Shown here in pieces: positions 26,299-34,687 of a DNA stretch of 64,000 nt (position 1 is its first letter; each line of letters starts with the position of its first letter). This stretch comes from Parapedobacter koreensis (GTDB lineage: Bacteria > Bacteroidota > Bacteroidia > Sphingobacteriales > Sphingobacteriaceae). The stretch covers positions 186,001-250,000 of the forward strand of contig NZ_FNZR01000008.1 of assembly GCF_900109365.1 (NCBI RefSeq), given 5' to 3'. The notes under the pieces are model-generated. The model did not search any database, was not told the DNA's origin, and worked only from the letters and a program-made list of their open reading frames with translations. The position numbers were made by a program, and so were the translations under genes.

Positions 26299-27428
26299 TA
26301 ATTCGCTTTTTCAAAAGGCTCCGCGTTGTCAAACCATTCGTTGCCCAGCACCTTCCCGCTGGTGTCGATAAAGCCCCATTTGCCGTTATGTTTGACACGG
26401 GCGAGGCCGTTGATGAAGCCTTTTTCGTCACCACCGGTCAGGAAACCGATCAGCGCCACCGATATGCCGTATTCAGCAGGGATCACCAGTTGGCCAGTGG
26501 CGTTGATGAAACCCCATTCTTTGCCCACCTTTACAGGCGCAAGGCCGTCCGGGCTGAAAATCTCCGCATCGGGGTACTGGGGTTGGATTGCCAATTCGCC
26601 CTGCGCATTGATATAGCCCCATTTTTTGTCCACATATACCGGAGCCAAGCCATTCCGGAAAGCCCGTGCCTTGTCATATTGTGGCTCGATTACCCATTCG
26701 CCTTGTTGGTTGATGAATCCCAGCTTGTCATTTTTCCGTGCGTAGGTCAGCGGCTCATCGCCAAGGAATGTCCATATTTTGTCTGCCCCATCCACCGGCG
26801 TGAAGGGCCCACCCTTGCTGATAAGGCCAAATGTCGTGCCTTCGCGGGCGATGACGATGCCATTGTCCGAAATATCAATTTCATCATAACGGGGCTCCAC
26901 TACGGCTGAGCCGCCGACATCGATGACACCCCATTTGCCGTTCTGCCGCACCTTGGCCAGCCCATTCGTGAAGGATTGGATTTCGGCATAGGAGGGTTTC
27001 AGGATGACATGACCTTTATTGTCTATCAAACCTACCAAATCGCCCGATCGGAGAAACGCCACACCTTCATTGAAGTCATACAATTTGTCGGACGCTGGCA
27101 TTTCAACCGCAGTGCCTGTTTTGTCAATGTATTGCCACAGCTTGTCCTTTTCCACGATGGCCAGGCCGCTGTTGAATGCCTTCGCGGCATCAAATTGCGG
27201 CTCAATGACCGTTTCACCACGGGCATTGATATAGCCCCACTTTCCATTGACGAACACAGCGGCGAGGCCATCGGAAAACGAACCAGCCTTGTCGAATTGT
27301 GGCGCAATGGTTAGGTTGCCCTGGGTGTCGATGTAGCCGATTTTTTTGTTCGTTTTGACCAGTGCCAGCTCTTGGGCGTACGAGAGGCAAACAGCGAATG
27401 CCAGTAAACAGGTAAATAGCGGTTTCAT
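26298..27428 (-). CDS. Secreted WG-repeat protein
   Basis: A 376-residue protein with a signal peptide (residues 1-18) and about ten WG-type repeats such as KWGYINARGETVIEPQFD, KWGYINAQGELAIQPQY and KWGFIDTSGKVL. WG repeats form beta-propeller-like modules. The gene is nested in the pigment operon, overlapping the ammonia-lyase by 4 bases (ATGA) and sharing a TAATG with fabG. I know of no catalytic role; surface binding or pigment display is speculative. Confidence 0.88.
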   Translation of the reverse strand: MKPLFTCLLAFAVCLSYAQELALVKTNKKIGYIDTQGNLTIAPQFDKAGSFSDGLAAVFVNGKWGYINARGETVIEPQFDAAKAFNSGLAIVEKDKLWQYIDKTGTAVEMPASDKLYDFNEGVAFLRSGDLVGLIDNKGHVILKPSYAEIQSFTNGLAKVRQNGKWGVIDVGGSAVVEPRYDEIDISDNGIVIAREGTTFGLISKGGPFTPVDGADKIWTFLGDEPLTYARKNDKLGFINQQGEWVIEPQYDKARAFRNGLAPVYVDKKWGYINAQGELAIQPQYPDAEIFSPDGLAPVKVGKEWGFINATGQLVIPAEYGISVALIGFLTGGDEKGFINGLARVKHNGKWGFIDTSGKVLGNEWFDNAEPFEKAN

Positions 27429-28981
27429 GACGTAAACGTGTTTAAATTTAAATGAATAGCATCATGTGCTTTGATATAATCTTTTACCCTTGCCAGGTAA
27501 GGCGACAAGGTGATATCCTCTTTAAAGGTAGGGACAATTGACCGTATATTCGTATAAACTTCTCCACTTTTTGAGGAAAGTTTATCCCGGCAATCCAGCG
27601 CGTCCACGGCTTGCACCAGCGTGACCAATTGGATGGCGAGCACTTCATACGCATTGTCGATGACTTTCTTGGTGAGCCACGCCGCATTGGTGCCCATGCT
27701 TACGATATCCTGGTTATCCTTATTGTTTGGGATGCTGTGTGTGTATATGGGCGTTGCCAGCGTTTGGTTTTCTGCGGTCGTAGATGTCGCGGTAAACTGT
27801 GCGCCTTGCATGCCGAAGTTGAGCCCAAGCTTGCCCAAGTTGACAAACGAAGGCAGGATTTCGTTCAGCGAGACGTTGAGCAAGTAGTTGAGCTGCCGTT
27901 CCATCAGCATGGTCAGTTTGGCTGTGGCAATGCGCAGTTTATCCATCTCAAAGGCGATGTAGTCGCCGTGGAAATTGCCACCATGGAAGACATTTTGTGA
28001 AGCAACGTCGATGATGGGGTTGTCGTTTGCCGAATTGACCTCTTCGACAAGTGTGGTCGTGCAATGGTGCAGGGCATCCCATATTGGCCCGAGGATTTGC
28101 GGTACGCAGCGGATGGAATAATATTCCTGCAATTTGTCCTTGAAGATGGTTTCTTCTACCCGGCGGTCATACAGGTGTTCGTGCCGTTTGCGGATCAGGC
28201 TGCTATCGGCGATAATTTCCCGCATCAATGCGGCTACCTGCTGTTGGCCATGGTGTTTCTTCGTACCGTTGAGCGTTTCGGAGAGGTGATCATCATAAGC
28301 CCTTACCAGTTCGTTTATCCAGGCCGAGCAAGTGATTGACCAATACAGCAACCGTTGCGCATAGATGGTGTTTACGATACCGATTCCGGTCATCACCGAC
28401 GTGCCGTTGATGAGGGCAAGCCCTTCGCGGATGTGGATTTGCAAGGGTTCCAACCCTTCGCTGGCGAGCGCTTGCGCCGCAGCGGTTTCTTTGCCTTGAT
28501 ACCAGACGTTCCCTTCGCCGATCATGTTCAATGCCAGGTGGGCCAGCTGCACCAGGTCGCCACTGGCACCTACGCCACCATGCTGGTGGATGACGGGCAC
28601 GATGTCACGGTTTAACATTTCCGTCATCAGTGCCACGGCATTGGGGTGCACACCCGAATAGCCCAAAGACAAGGTATGCAAGCGGGCTAAAAGTGCAGAT
28701 TTGGCGTAGATGGGATCCAACACCTCGCCCATACCGGTCGCATGGCTACGGATGAGGTTGTATTGCAGTTGGATTTGGTCTGCTTCAGCTATCCGGTACT
28801 GTGCCATGGGGCCAAATCCCGTGTTTACGCCATAGATAATTTTATCCTTGGCGAAATTTTTCAGGAAATGATGGCTTTGGTTTATCCTATCCGATGTGCT
28901 TTGGGTCAACTTGATTTTTTGGTTTTCGAAGAGCACCGCGTAAAAATCGGCCAACGCTATCGGGTTCGTTAGTTCTATCAT
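27425..28981 (-). CDS. Aromatic amino acid ammonia-lyase (probable tyrosine ammonia-lyase)
   Basis: A 518-residue MIO enzyme of the HAL/PAL/TAL family. The Ala-Ser-Gly that cyclises to MIO is at 139-141 (GGVGASGDL) and the catalytic Tyr at 50 (IYGVNTGFG). The specificity pair after NLIR is Ser79-His80. That pair is typical of histidine ammonia-lyases, but as I recall it also occurs in the characterised Flavobacterium johnsoniae tyrosine ammonia-lyase, which this sequence resembles along its length. It would deaminate tyrosine to 4-coumarate, the starter of the aryl polyene. As first gene of the minus arm it has a good upstream promoter candidate. Confidence 0.9.
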   Translation of the reverse strand: MIELTNPIALADFYAVLFENQKIKLTQSTSDRINQSHHFLKNFAKDKIIYGVNTGFGPMAQYRIAEADQIQLQYNLIRSHATGMGEVLDPIYAKSALLARLHTLSLGYSGVHPNAVALMTEMLNRDIVPVIHQHGGVGASGDLVQLAHLALNMIGEGNVWYQGKETAAAQALASEGLEPLQIHIREGLALINGTSVMTGIGIVNTIYAQRLLYWSITCSAWINELVRAYDDHLSETLNGTKKHHGQQQVAALMREIIADSSLIRKRHEHLYDRRVEETIFKDKLQEYYSIRCVPQILGPIWDALHHCTTTLVEEVNSANDNPIIDVASQNVFHGGNFHGDYIAFEMDKLRIATAKLTMLMERQLNYLLNVSLNEILPSFVNLGKLGLNFGMQGAQFTATSTTAENQTLATPIYTHSIPNNKDNQDIVSMGTNAAWLTKKVIDNAYEVLAIQLVTLVQAVDALDCRDKLSSKSGEVYTNIRSIVPTFKEDITLSPYLARVKDYIKAHDAIHLNLNTFTS

Positions 28982-29014
28982 TTAATTCGAGAAATACGTC
29001 AATTAAAGTGGTTG

Positions 29015-29045
29015 CAAACTTAGCTAAATTGGCTTTGATATCCAA
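29015..29045 (-). promoter_or_regulatory. Candidate promoter of the main pigment operon
   Basis: On the minus strand TTG (29045-29043) and TAAGTTTG (29022-29015) are 20 bases apart, as in the Bacteroidota TTTG/TAnnTTTG promoters. Transcription would begin near 29008 and give a leader of about 27 bases before the ammonia-lyase. The same TAAGTTTG occurs at the opposite arm (29365). Confidence 0.55.
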
Positions 29046-29188
29046 CTGTCTATGGGCATATGCAATGCGACGTCAGGCACCAAGCCGGCAACGCCCTGGC
29101 TATTTACTTTTTCCTGGATAAAACTTATATAAAGATTTATAAATTACGGAATGACATTTACTAATTATGATATATTGAACCATATTTT

Positions 29189-29249
29189 ATCGTAAATTCA
29201 TCGTATATAATACGATAAAAATACGATGAATTTACGATTAAAATACGAT
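29189..29249. promoter_or_regulatory. Phased TACGAT array with an 18-bp inverted repeat (operator-like)
   Basis: Direct reading shows ATCGTA(T/A) at 29189 and 29200, then ATACGAT at 29210 and 29221, TTACGAT at 29232 and ATACGAT at 29243. Within each orientation the spacing is 11 bases, about one helical turn. The outer sites form a perfect 18-base inverted repeat (29189-29206 with 29221-29238) around a 14-base loop, and TCGTAT/ATACGA (29201-29215) forms a smaller one. It lies centrally between the two divergent promoters. Cooperative binding of a regulator is the natural reading; a hairpin role is the alternative. Confidence 0.65.
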
Positions 29250-29340
29250 GGTATATAAAAGTTTACTCTATTTAAATTAATCATTTATAAAAATTTAGTT
29301 GGGAAACAGTTGCTGAGCACTACCGTGACAGGGAATAAAC

Positions 29341-29372
29341 CTTGCTTTTATAGGCAACTTTGTCTAAGTTTG
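29341..29372 (+). promoter_or_regulatory. Candidate promoter of the plus-strand pigment arm
   Basis: CTTG (29341-29344), 20 bases, then TAAGTTTG (29365-29372) lie 21 bases before the start at 29394. The -7 box is identical to that of the opposite arm. Its position also argues that the upstream ATG at 29310 is not the real start. Confidence 0.5.
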
Positions 29373-29393
29373 GCGCGTCCATTCGCTATTTAC

Positions 29394-30617
29394 ATGATTT
29401 CAGAGCACGTTGATGTTTTAGTAATTGGAGCGGGCCCTTCCGGGGCTGTAGCGGCTTCCATCTTGCACCAGAAAGGCGTTAAGGTAAAAGTCATTGAACG
29501 GGAGCATTTCCCCCGTTTTGTCATTGGCGAAAGCCTGATTCCCCGTTGTATGGATCACTTCGATGAGGCTGGATTCATCGAGGCTGTCGAAGCCAAGCGG
29601 TTTGAAAAGAAATTCGGCGCCCGTTTTTTACGGGGCGAAGATGTATGCTGGTTTGACTTCAGCCAGAAGTTTTCCCCCGGCTGGGACTGGACGTGGCAAT
29701 TGCCACGCGCGGAGTTTGATCAGACGCTTACGGACACCTTGCAGCACAGGGGTGTTGATATCGCTTTTGGTACCACAGTGGAAAATGTGGTGTTTGCTGG
29801 TACCGATTCTTTGACTACGGTACGCGATGAGCAGGGAAACCGGAAAGAAATCCATGCACGCTACCTTATCGATGCCAGCGGCTACGGCCGCGTACTGCCA
29901 CGGTTGCTGGATCTGGACAAGCCTTCTACGTTTGCGCCCATGGCCGCCACATTTGTGCATGTCCATGATCTTCGTCGCCCCATAGGGATAGAAGGCACAC
30001 GCATCACATTTGACGTATTGGAACAACGGATATGGTTTTGGGTCATTCCGTTTTCGGATGGGCGGACGTCCTTGGGGCTGGTATGTCCCAAGGAGCATTT
30101 GGAAGCCATCAATCAGGGCGATAATTCCAAGACTTTCCAGCGTATCATCCAGCAATCCGACTATTACCGCCAGCGGTTTGATGGTTTGGATTTTCTTTTC
30201 GAGCCTAAGCAAATCGTATCCTATGCTAAGGCGGTGAAAAAGTTATACGGCAATGGCTTTGCGCTCACGGGCAACAGTGCGGAGTTTTTGGATCCCGTAT
30301 TCTCATCGGGCGTTTGTTTTGCGACCGAATCAGGCGCATTGGCGGCCAACTTGGCCGCTAAGCAACTGGCTGGTGGGCAAGTGGATTGGGAGCATGAATA
30401 TGAAGAACACATGCTATGGGGAGTCAATGTGTTCCGTTCCTACATACGGGATTGGTATTCGGGCGATTTGCAGAAGTTTTTCTTCCATAAGGAGGTGAAT
30501 GAAGACGTGCGCCGCAAAGTGTGTTCGGTATTGGCGGGCTATGTATGGGACAAGGAAAACCCATTTGTGAAGAAGCACGACCGCGCGGTGAAGGCCGTGA
30601 CCCATTTGCTACCGTAA
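29394..30617 (+). CDS. Flavin-dependent halogenase-like oxidoreductase
   Basis: A 407-residue flavoprotein from ATG 29394. The FAD motif is GAGPSG (12-17). Two halogenase signatures are present: a lysine in KKFGARF (Lys72/Lys73), as in phenol-type halogenases with KxGxxF, and a WxWxIP motif (WFWVIP at 214-219), which blocks monooxygenase chemistry in halogenases. FADH2-dependent halogenases chlorinate aromatic substrates; some flexirubins are chlorinated on the aryl ring, so this enzyme could act on the 4-hydroxyphenyl end. It may alternatively be a non-halogenating relative. It begins the plus-strand arm. Confidence 0.82.
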   Translation: MISEHVDVLVIGAGPSGAVAASILHQKGVKVKVIEREHFPRFVIGESLIPRCMDHFDEAGFIEAVEAKRFEKKFGARFLRGEDVCWFDFSQKFSPGWDWTWQLPRAEFDQTLTDTLQHRGVDIAFGTTVENVVFAGTDSLTTVRDEQGNRKEIHARYLIDASGYGRVLPRLLDLDKPSTFAPMAATFVHVHDLRRPIGIEGTRITFDVLEQRIWFWVIPFSDGRTSLGLVCPKEHLEAINQGDNSKTFQRIIQQSDYYRQRFDGLDFLFEPKQIVSYAKAVKKLYGNGFALTGNSAEFLDPVFSSGVCFATESGALAANLAAKQLAGGQVDWEHEYEEHMLWGVNVFRSYIRDWYSGDLQKFFFHKEVNEDVRRKVCSVLAGYVWDKENPFVKKHDRAVKAVTHLLP

Positions 30618-30658
30618 GAAGCCGGAAGTCCGGGATTCGAAGCCGAAAGTCGAAGTTA
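30618..30658. repeat. Degenerate repeat GAAGCCGGAAGTC / GAAGCCGAAAGTC
   Basis: In the 41-base gap before the C45 gene, GAAGCCGGAAGTC and GAAGCCGAAAGTC occur 20 bases apart, differing at one position. Similar short, imperfect repeats occupy other gaps of this window (23125, 37281, 50058), with different sequences. Confidence 0.45.
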
Positions 30659-32338
30659 ATGCATATGGCAAAACCATTTCGATATCAAACTTGCATCGTT
30701 ATCGGGTGTTGTGTAATGCTGATGGTGGCTGCTTGTGCTGGTATCAGGCAATTGCCTCCTATGGCGCAGTACCATAGCCAAGTGGGGCAACGGGAAACAC
30801 CTTCACCGGACTTTTATGTGATGCCGCATGGCAAGCTCCGTAAAAATGACCAAGGGCTATGGGAGCTCTATGTATCGGGCAATGCACTGGAACGTGGGCT
30901 GACCAACGGTATCCTCACGGAAGAGCTGCTCCATCAACAAGAATCGGCATTTGTCTCACAGGTGCAGGATCTCGTGCCATCACGGTTCCGCCAACGCCTG
31001 CTGCGCGGCTTCCTCAGCTTTTTCAACCGACAGCTCGCTGATCACGTACCCGAAGAATATCAAGTGGAAATCTATGGCCTTTCCCATTCGGCCTCAGATA
31101 CCTTCAATTTCATTGCTCCGCCTTACCAGCGGTTGCTGTATTTCCACGGTGCCCATGATATTGGGCACGCGTTGCAGGATCTGGCATTGGTTGGATGCAC
31201 CTCTTTCGCCGCCTGGGGTCGGCATACCGCAGACGGGAAGCTGCTGATTGGGCGCAATTTTGATTTTTACGTCGGGGATGATTTTTCCAAGGAGAAGATG
31301 GTTGCCTTTATCCGGCCCGACAGCGGATACAACCATGCCATGGTTACCTGGGCGGGTATGGTTGGTGCGGTTTCCGGTATGAACGAAAAAGGGCTTACCG
31401 TCACCATCAATGCGGGCAAATCAGCAATGCCGCTAAAGGCCAAAACACCCATTTCACTGCTCACCCGGGAAATCCTTCAATATGCGGCCACGCTTGATGA
31501 AGCTATCGACATTGCCAGGCGACGCGATGTCTTCGTTTCGGAATCCATTCTTGTAGGTAGCGCCGTAGATGGGAAAGCTGTGATTATCGAAGTATCACCA
31601 AAGAAGTTCGGTGTATTCGAGGTGAAAAATGGAGCTGACTTATTGGTCTGTGCCAATCATTTCCAAAGCGAATCCTACCAATCGGACAAGAACAACCTGC
31701 GGCAATTGGCCGAAAGCCATTCGAAATACCGTTTTGACCGCATGCATGAGCTTATTGCAGCTACGCCGCGGCTTACACCATCGGCGGCAGCTGACATGCT
31801 GCGCAACCGTGAGGGAAAAGGGGATACACCTTTGGGTTATGGCAATGAAATGGCCATCAACCAGTTGCTGGCGCACCATGGGGTCATCTTCCAGCCCGCA
31901 GATCGTATCATGTGGGTATCGGCAAATCCCTACCAATTGGGTGAGTTTGTAGCTTACCAGCTGGACGAGGTCTTCCAGCGGGCGTCATTGGCCGATAGTG
32001 ATACGATATGGGCTACAAATGCCTTGAACATTCCGGAAGATCCCTTTGTCCATTCGGCCGATTTTGAAAACTATCAGTCCTTTAGGATGCAAATGCAGGA
32101 ATTGGAGGTTGCTATTGCTGCCGGCATGCAGGTGCCGGATAGCGCAATCGCTGCGTTGTTGCGGCTCAACCCGGAGTTTTGGAAAACCAGCTTCCTCATC
32201 GGTGAATATCATTTCAAGCAAAAGCATTATGCCGAAGCGCTGTCTTATTTCCGGCAGGCCGCGAGTAAGGAAGTGACCACCGCGCCGGACAGGCGGCTGA
32301 TTGAAAAGCGGATTAAAATGTGTGAAAAAAAATCATGA
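30659..32338 (+). CDS. C45-family autoproteolytic acyltransferase/hydrolase lipoprotein
   Basis: A 559-residue protein with a lipobox (VAAC, Cys26). The Ntn-hydrolase fold of the isopenicillin N acyltransferase family begins at Cys180 in LVGCTSFAAW, followed by GKLLIGRNFDFY. The family normally activates by cleaving just before this Cys. The C-terminal 120 residues contain helix pairs resembling TPRs (EFWKTSFLIGEYHFKQKHYAEALSYFRQA). Such enzymes recur near flexirubin genes, possibly as amide- or ester-forming acyltransferases on the envelope. A second ATG at 30665 is equally possible. It overlaps the ligase gene by 4 bases. Confidence 0.88.
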   Translation: MHMAKPFRYQTCIVIGCCVMLMVAACAGIRQLPPMAQYHSQVGQRETPSPDFYVMPHGKLRKNDQGLWELYVSGNALERGLTNGILTEELLHQQESAFVSQVQDLVPSRFRQRLLRGFLSFFNRQLADHVPEEYQVEIYGLSHSASDTFNFIAPPYQRLLYFHGAHDIGHALQDLALVGCTSFAAWGRHTADGKLLIGRNFDFYVGDDFSKEKMVAFIRPDSGYNHAMVTWAGMVGAVSGMNEKGLTVTINAGKSAMPLKAKTPISLLTREILQYAATLDEAIDIARRRDVFVSESILVGSAVDGKAVIIEVSPKKFGVFEVKNGADLLVCANHFQSESYQSDKNNLRQLAESHSKYRFDRMHELIAATPRLTPSAAADMLRNREGKGDTPLGYGNEMAINQLLAHHGVIFQPADRIMWVSANPYQLGEFVAYQLDEVFQRASLADSDTIWATNALNIPEDPFVHSADFENYQSFRMQMQELEVAIAAGMQVPDSAIAALLRLNPEFWKTSFLIGEYHFKQKHYAEALSYFRQAASKEVTTAPDRRLIEKRIKMCEKKS

Positions 32339-33627
32339 TACCCATACCAGCAATCGAAAAAGCCAATCGGGAGACGATCAAACGGTTCCAGGAGGAAAAG
32401 TTACGGGAGTTGATGGCCTATCTCCGACGGCATTCCGCTTATTACCAGCGGCTATTCAGCGCCCATGGTATCGCATGGGACGCTATTCGTTCTTTGGAAG
32501 ATCTGGCACAGGTACCCGTGACCACCAAAGACGACCTGCACCGTGAGAACCAAGCGTTCCGTTGTGTGGATAGTTCGCAGGTGGCGGATTATGTGACCAC
32601 CTCGGGTACCTCCGGCGACCCGGTGCTGCTGGCACTTACCGATAGCGATCTGAATCGGCTCGCTTACAATGAAAGCCTGTCCTATCAATGCATGGGCATG
32701 AGTGCCGGAGAAACTATCCAACTCACCACGACGATGGATCGGCGTTTCATGGCGGGTTTGGCCTATTTCCTCGGTGCGCGTATGGCGGGTATAGGCATCG
32801 TGCGCGTGGGATCGGGTGTGCCGGAATTGCAATGGGATACCGTTGCGCGTGTTCGGCCGGATGCCGTCGTCTGTGTGCCATCCTTTTTGCTTAAGATGAT
32901 TGAATATGCTGAGGCCAATGGTATCGACTACCAGCAGAGCAGCATCAAGAAGGCGCTTTGTATCGGTGAACCCTTGCGTACACCGGATTTTGCGCTCAAC
33001 CCCCTTGCACGACGGATACGAAGTAAATGGGATATCCAATTGTTTTCTACCTATGCCTCTACCGAGATGGCCACGGCGTTTACGGAATGCGCGCATGGGG
33101 TGGGAGGGCACCATCACCCGGAATTGATCATCGCGGAATTTTTGGACGAGGACAACAATCCCGTGCCGGAGGGCGAACCTGGGGAATTGGTGATCACCAC
33201 CTTGGGCGTAGCCGGGATGCCGCTGCTCCGTTTCAAGACGGGAGACATTGTGCAACCGCATTATGAACCTTGTGCCTGCGGTCGCACGACCATGCGGCTG
33301 GGGCCGGTCATTGGGCGTAAAAACCAGATGGTCAAATACAAAGGAACCACGCTCTATCCCCCTGCACTGTTCGATTTACTGAACGATGTGGAGGAAGTAG
33401 AAAACTACCTCATCGAAATTTCATTGGATGAATTTGGCGAAGATGAAATCACGGTGAAGGTCGGAAGCCATGCCATTTCCGATGAACTCCTGCTTCGGAT
33501 CAAAGATCGCTTTCGGGCCAAACTGCGCGTCAGCCCGAAGATTGTCTTCGTTTCCGTCCAGGAAATCAACCGGATCAAGTTCCCGGAGAACTCGCGGAAA
33601 GCCATTACGTTTATCGACTACCGTTGA
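32335..33627 (+). CDS. Phenylacetate-CoA-ligase-like adenylating enzyme (aryl acid activation)
   Basis: A 430-residue adenylate-forming enzyme with the phosphate loop TTSGTSGDPV (about 84-93), STYASTEMA (about 237-245), LRFKTGDIV (near 300) and a C-terminal subdomain with KVGSHAI. PaaK-like proteins of this length activate aromatic acids. Here it probably converts 4-coumarate from the ammonia-lyase to the CoA or ACP thioester that starts the polyene, the role of ApeH-like enzymes. Its end overlaps the convergent aldolase gene by 10 bases. Confidence 0.88.
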   Translation: MIPIPAIEKANRETIKRFQEEKLRELMAYLRRHSAYYQRLFSAHGIAWDAIRSLEDLAQVPVTTKDDLHRENQAFRCVDSSQVADYVTTSGTSGDPVLLALTDSDLNRLAYNESLSYQCMGMSAGETIQLTTTMDRRFMAGLAYFLGARMAGIGIVRVGSGVPELQWDTVARVRPDAVVCVPSFLLKMIEYAEANGIDYQQSSIKKALCIGEPLRTPDFALNPLARRIRSKWDIQLFSTYASTEMATAFTECAHGVGGHHHPELIIAEFLDEDNNPVPEGEPGELVITTLGVAGMPLLRFKTGDIVQPHYEPCACGRTTMRLGPVIGRKNQMVKYKGTTLYPPALFDLLNDVEEVENYLIEISLDEFGEDEITVKVGSHAISDELLLRIKDRFRAKLRVSPKIVFVSVQEINRIKFPENSRKAITFIDYR

Positions 33628-34670
33628 TAAGTTTGTGTCAATTGCTCCAAATCGTCGATAAACCGATCACATGCAGCGGCCGGTGTAGCCCAAGAAGTGA
33701 CCAGACGTATTGCCGTGTGCCGCTCGTCTACCGCTTGCCAGCGATGGAATAAGTAGGTTTTTGCCAGTTCTTGGATGATGGGCTCCGGCAATACCGGAAA
33801 CAGCTGGTTGGAAGCGGGGGGCACCATAAATGTATATCCCAGGCTTTCAATGGCCGCCACCATGGCCAACGCACGGGCGTTTGCATGGGCAGCAAGGTCA
33901 AAGATGAGGTTGTCGCGAAACAGCTCACGGAATTGCAAGCCCAATACCCTACCTTTAGCCAGCATGGCCCCTTTCTGCTTCAGGTAATGTTTGAATCCGG
34001 TTTTTAGCTCGGGATTTGTGATGACGATGGCTTCGCCCAGCAGCGCGCCGTTTTTGGTGCCGCCGATGTAAAAAGCGTCCGTCAGTTCGGCCACGTCTGC
34101 CAGTGTCAGGTCGTTGCCCGGTGCGGTAAGCGCTGCGGGGAGGCGGGCGCCATCAAGGTAGAGGTACCAACCCTGCGCACGACAAAATTCAGACAGCGCT
34201 GCCAGTTCGGCCTTGCTGTATACCGTGCCCAACTCCGTCGTGTTGGAAATGTAAACCATCTTGGGCTGGGTGCTGCCTACTACGTCCAGTTGGGTGAGCA
34301 ATGGCGAAAGCTGTGCTACGCGCAGTTTGCCATCGATTGTGGTGATGGCTTCCACGCGGTGTCCGGAAGCTTCGATAGCGCCTCCCTCATGGCCGTTGAT
34401 GTGGCCAGTTTGCGCGGATACGACCGACTCGTACGACCGCAGTGCGGCGGCGATGACGATGAGGTTGGCCTGTGTGCCGCCGGAAACGAAGTGGATATCG
34501 GCCTCATGGCCGGGGAGTAGTTGCTTGATCAGGTTTTTTGCTTCGGCGGAGTAGTCATCATTGCCGTAGCCGATTTGTTGCGATAAAGCAGTTTCCTGAA
34601 GTGCCTTTAAAATATTGGGGTGGCATCCCTCGCTGTAGTCATCCCGGAAATAATAGTGATATGTGCTCAT
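33618..34670 (-). CDS. ltaE: Low-specificity threonine aldolase / beta-eliminating lyase
   Basis: A 350-residue PLP enzyme. The Schiff-base lysine is Lys206 (IGGTKNGA), the PLP-contacting Asp is Asp173 (YLDGARL), and the nucleotide-cup motif SGGTQAN is near 63-69. It splits threonine or allo-threonine to glycine and acetaldehyde. It is not obviously part of the pigment cluster and marks its right edge. Convergent with the ligase; 17 bases separate it from the MBL gene. Confidence 0.9.
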   Translation of the reverse strand: MSTYHYYFRDDYSEGCHPNILKALQETALSQQIGYGNDDYSAEAKNLIKQLLPGHEADIHFVSGGTQANLIVIAAALRSYESVVSAQTGHINGHEGGAIEASGHRVEAITTIDGKLRVAQLSPLLTQLDVVGSTQPKMVYISNTTELGTVYSKAELAALSEFCRAQGWYLYLDGARLPAALTAPGNDLTLADVAELTDAFYIGGTKNGALLGEAIVITNPELKTGFKHYLKQKGAMLAKGRVLGLQFRELFRDNLIFDLAAHANARALAMVAAIESLGYTFMVPPASNQLFPVLPEPIIQELAKTYLFHRWQAVDERHTAIRLVTSWATPAAACDRFIDDLEQLTQTYQR

Positions 34671-34687
34671 GTTGATTTATCGTTTTT

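Larger units (their letters stand above)
28982..29393. other. Divergent intergenic region between the two pigment arms
   Basis: About 410 bases with no coding capacity. Its middle (29110-29310) is AT-rich and holds the TACGAT array, and the two ends hold promoter boxes facing outward. Bases 29045-29110 show no obvious element. Confidence 0.8.

Noticed and set aside
29189-29249. CRISPR-like or origin iteron array
   Set aside because: The units are only 7 bases with no spacers of CRISPR length, and no cas, rep or dnaA gene is near.
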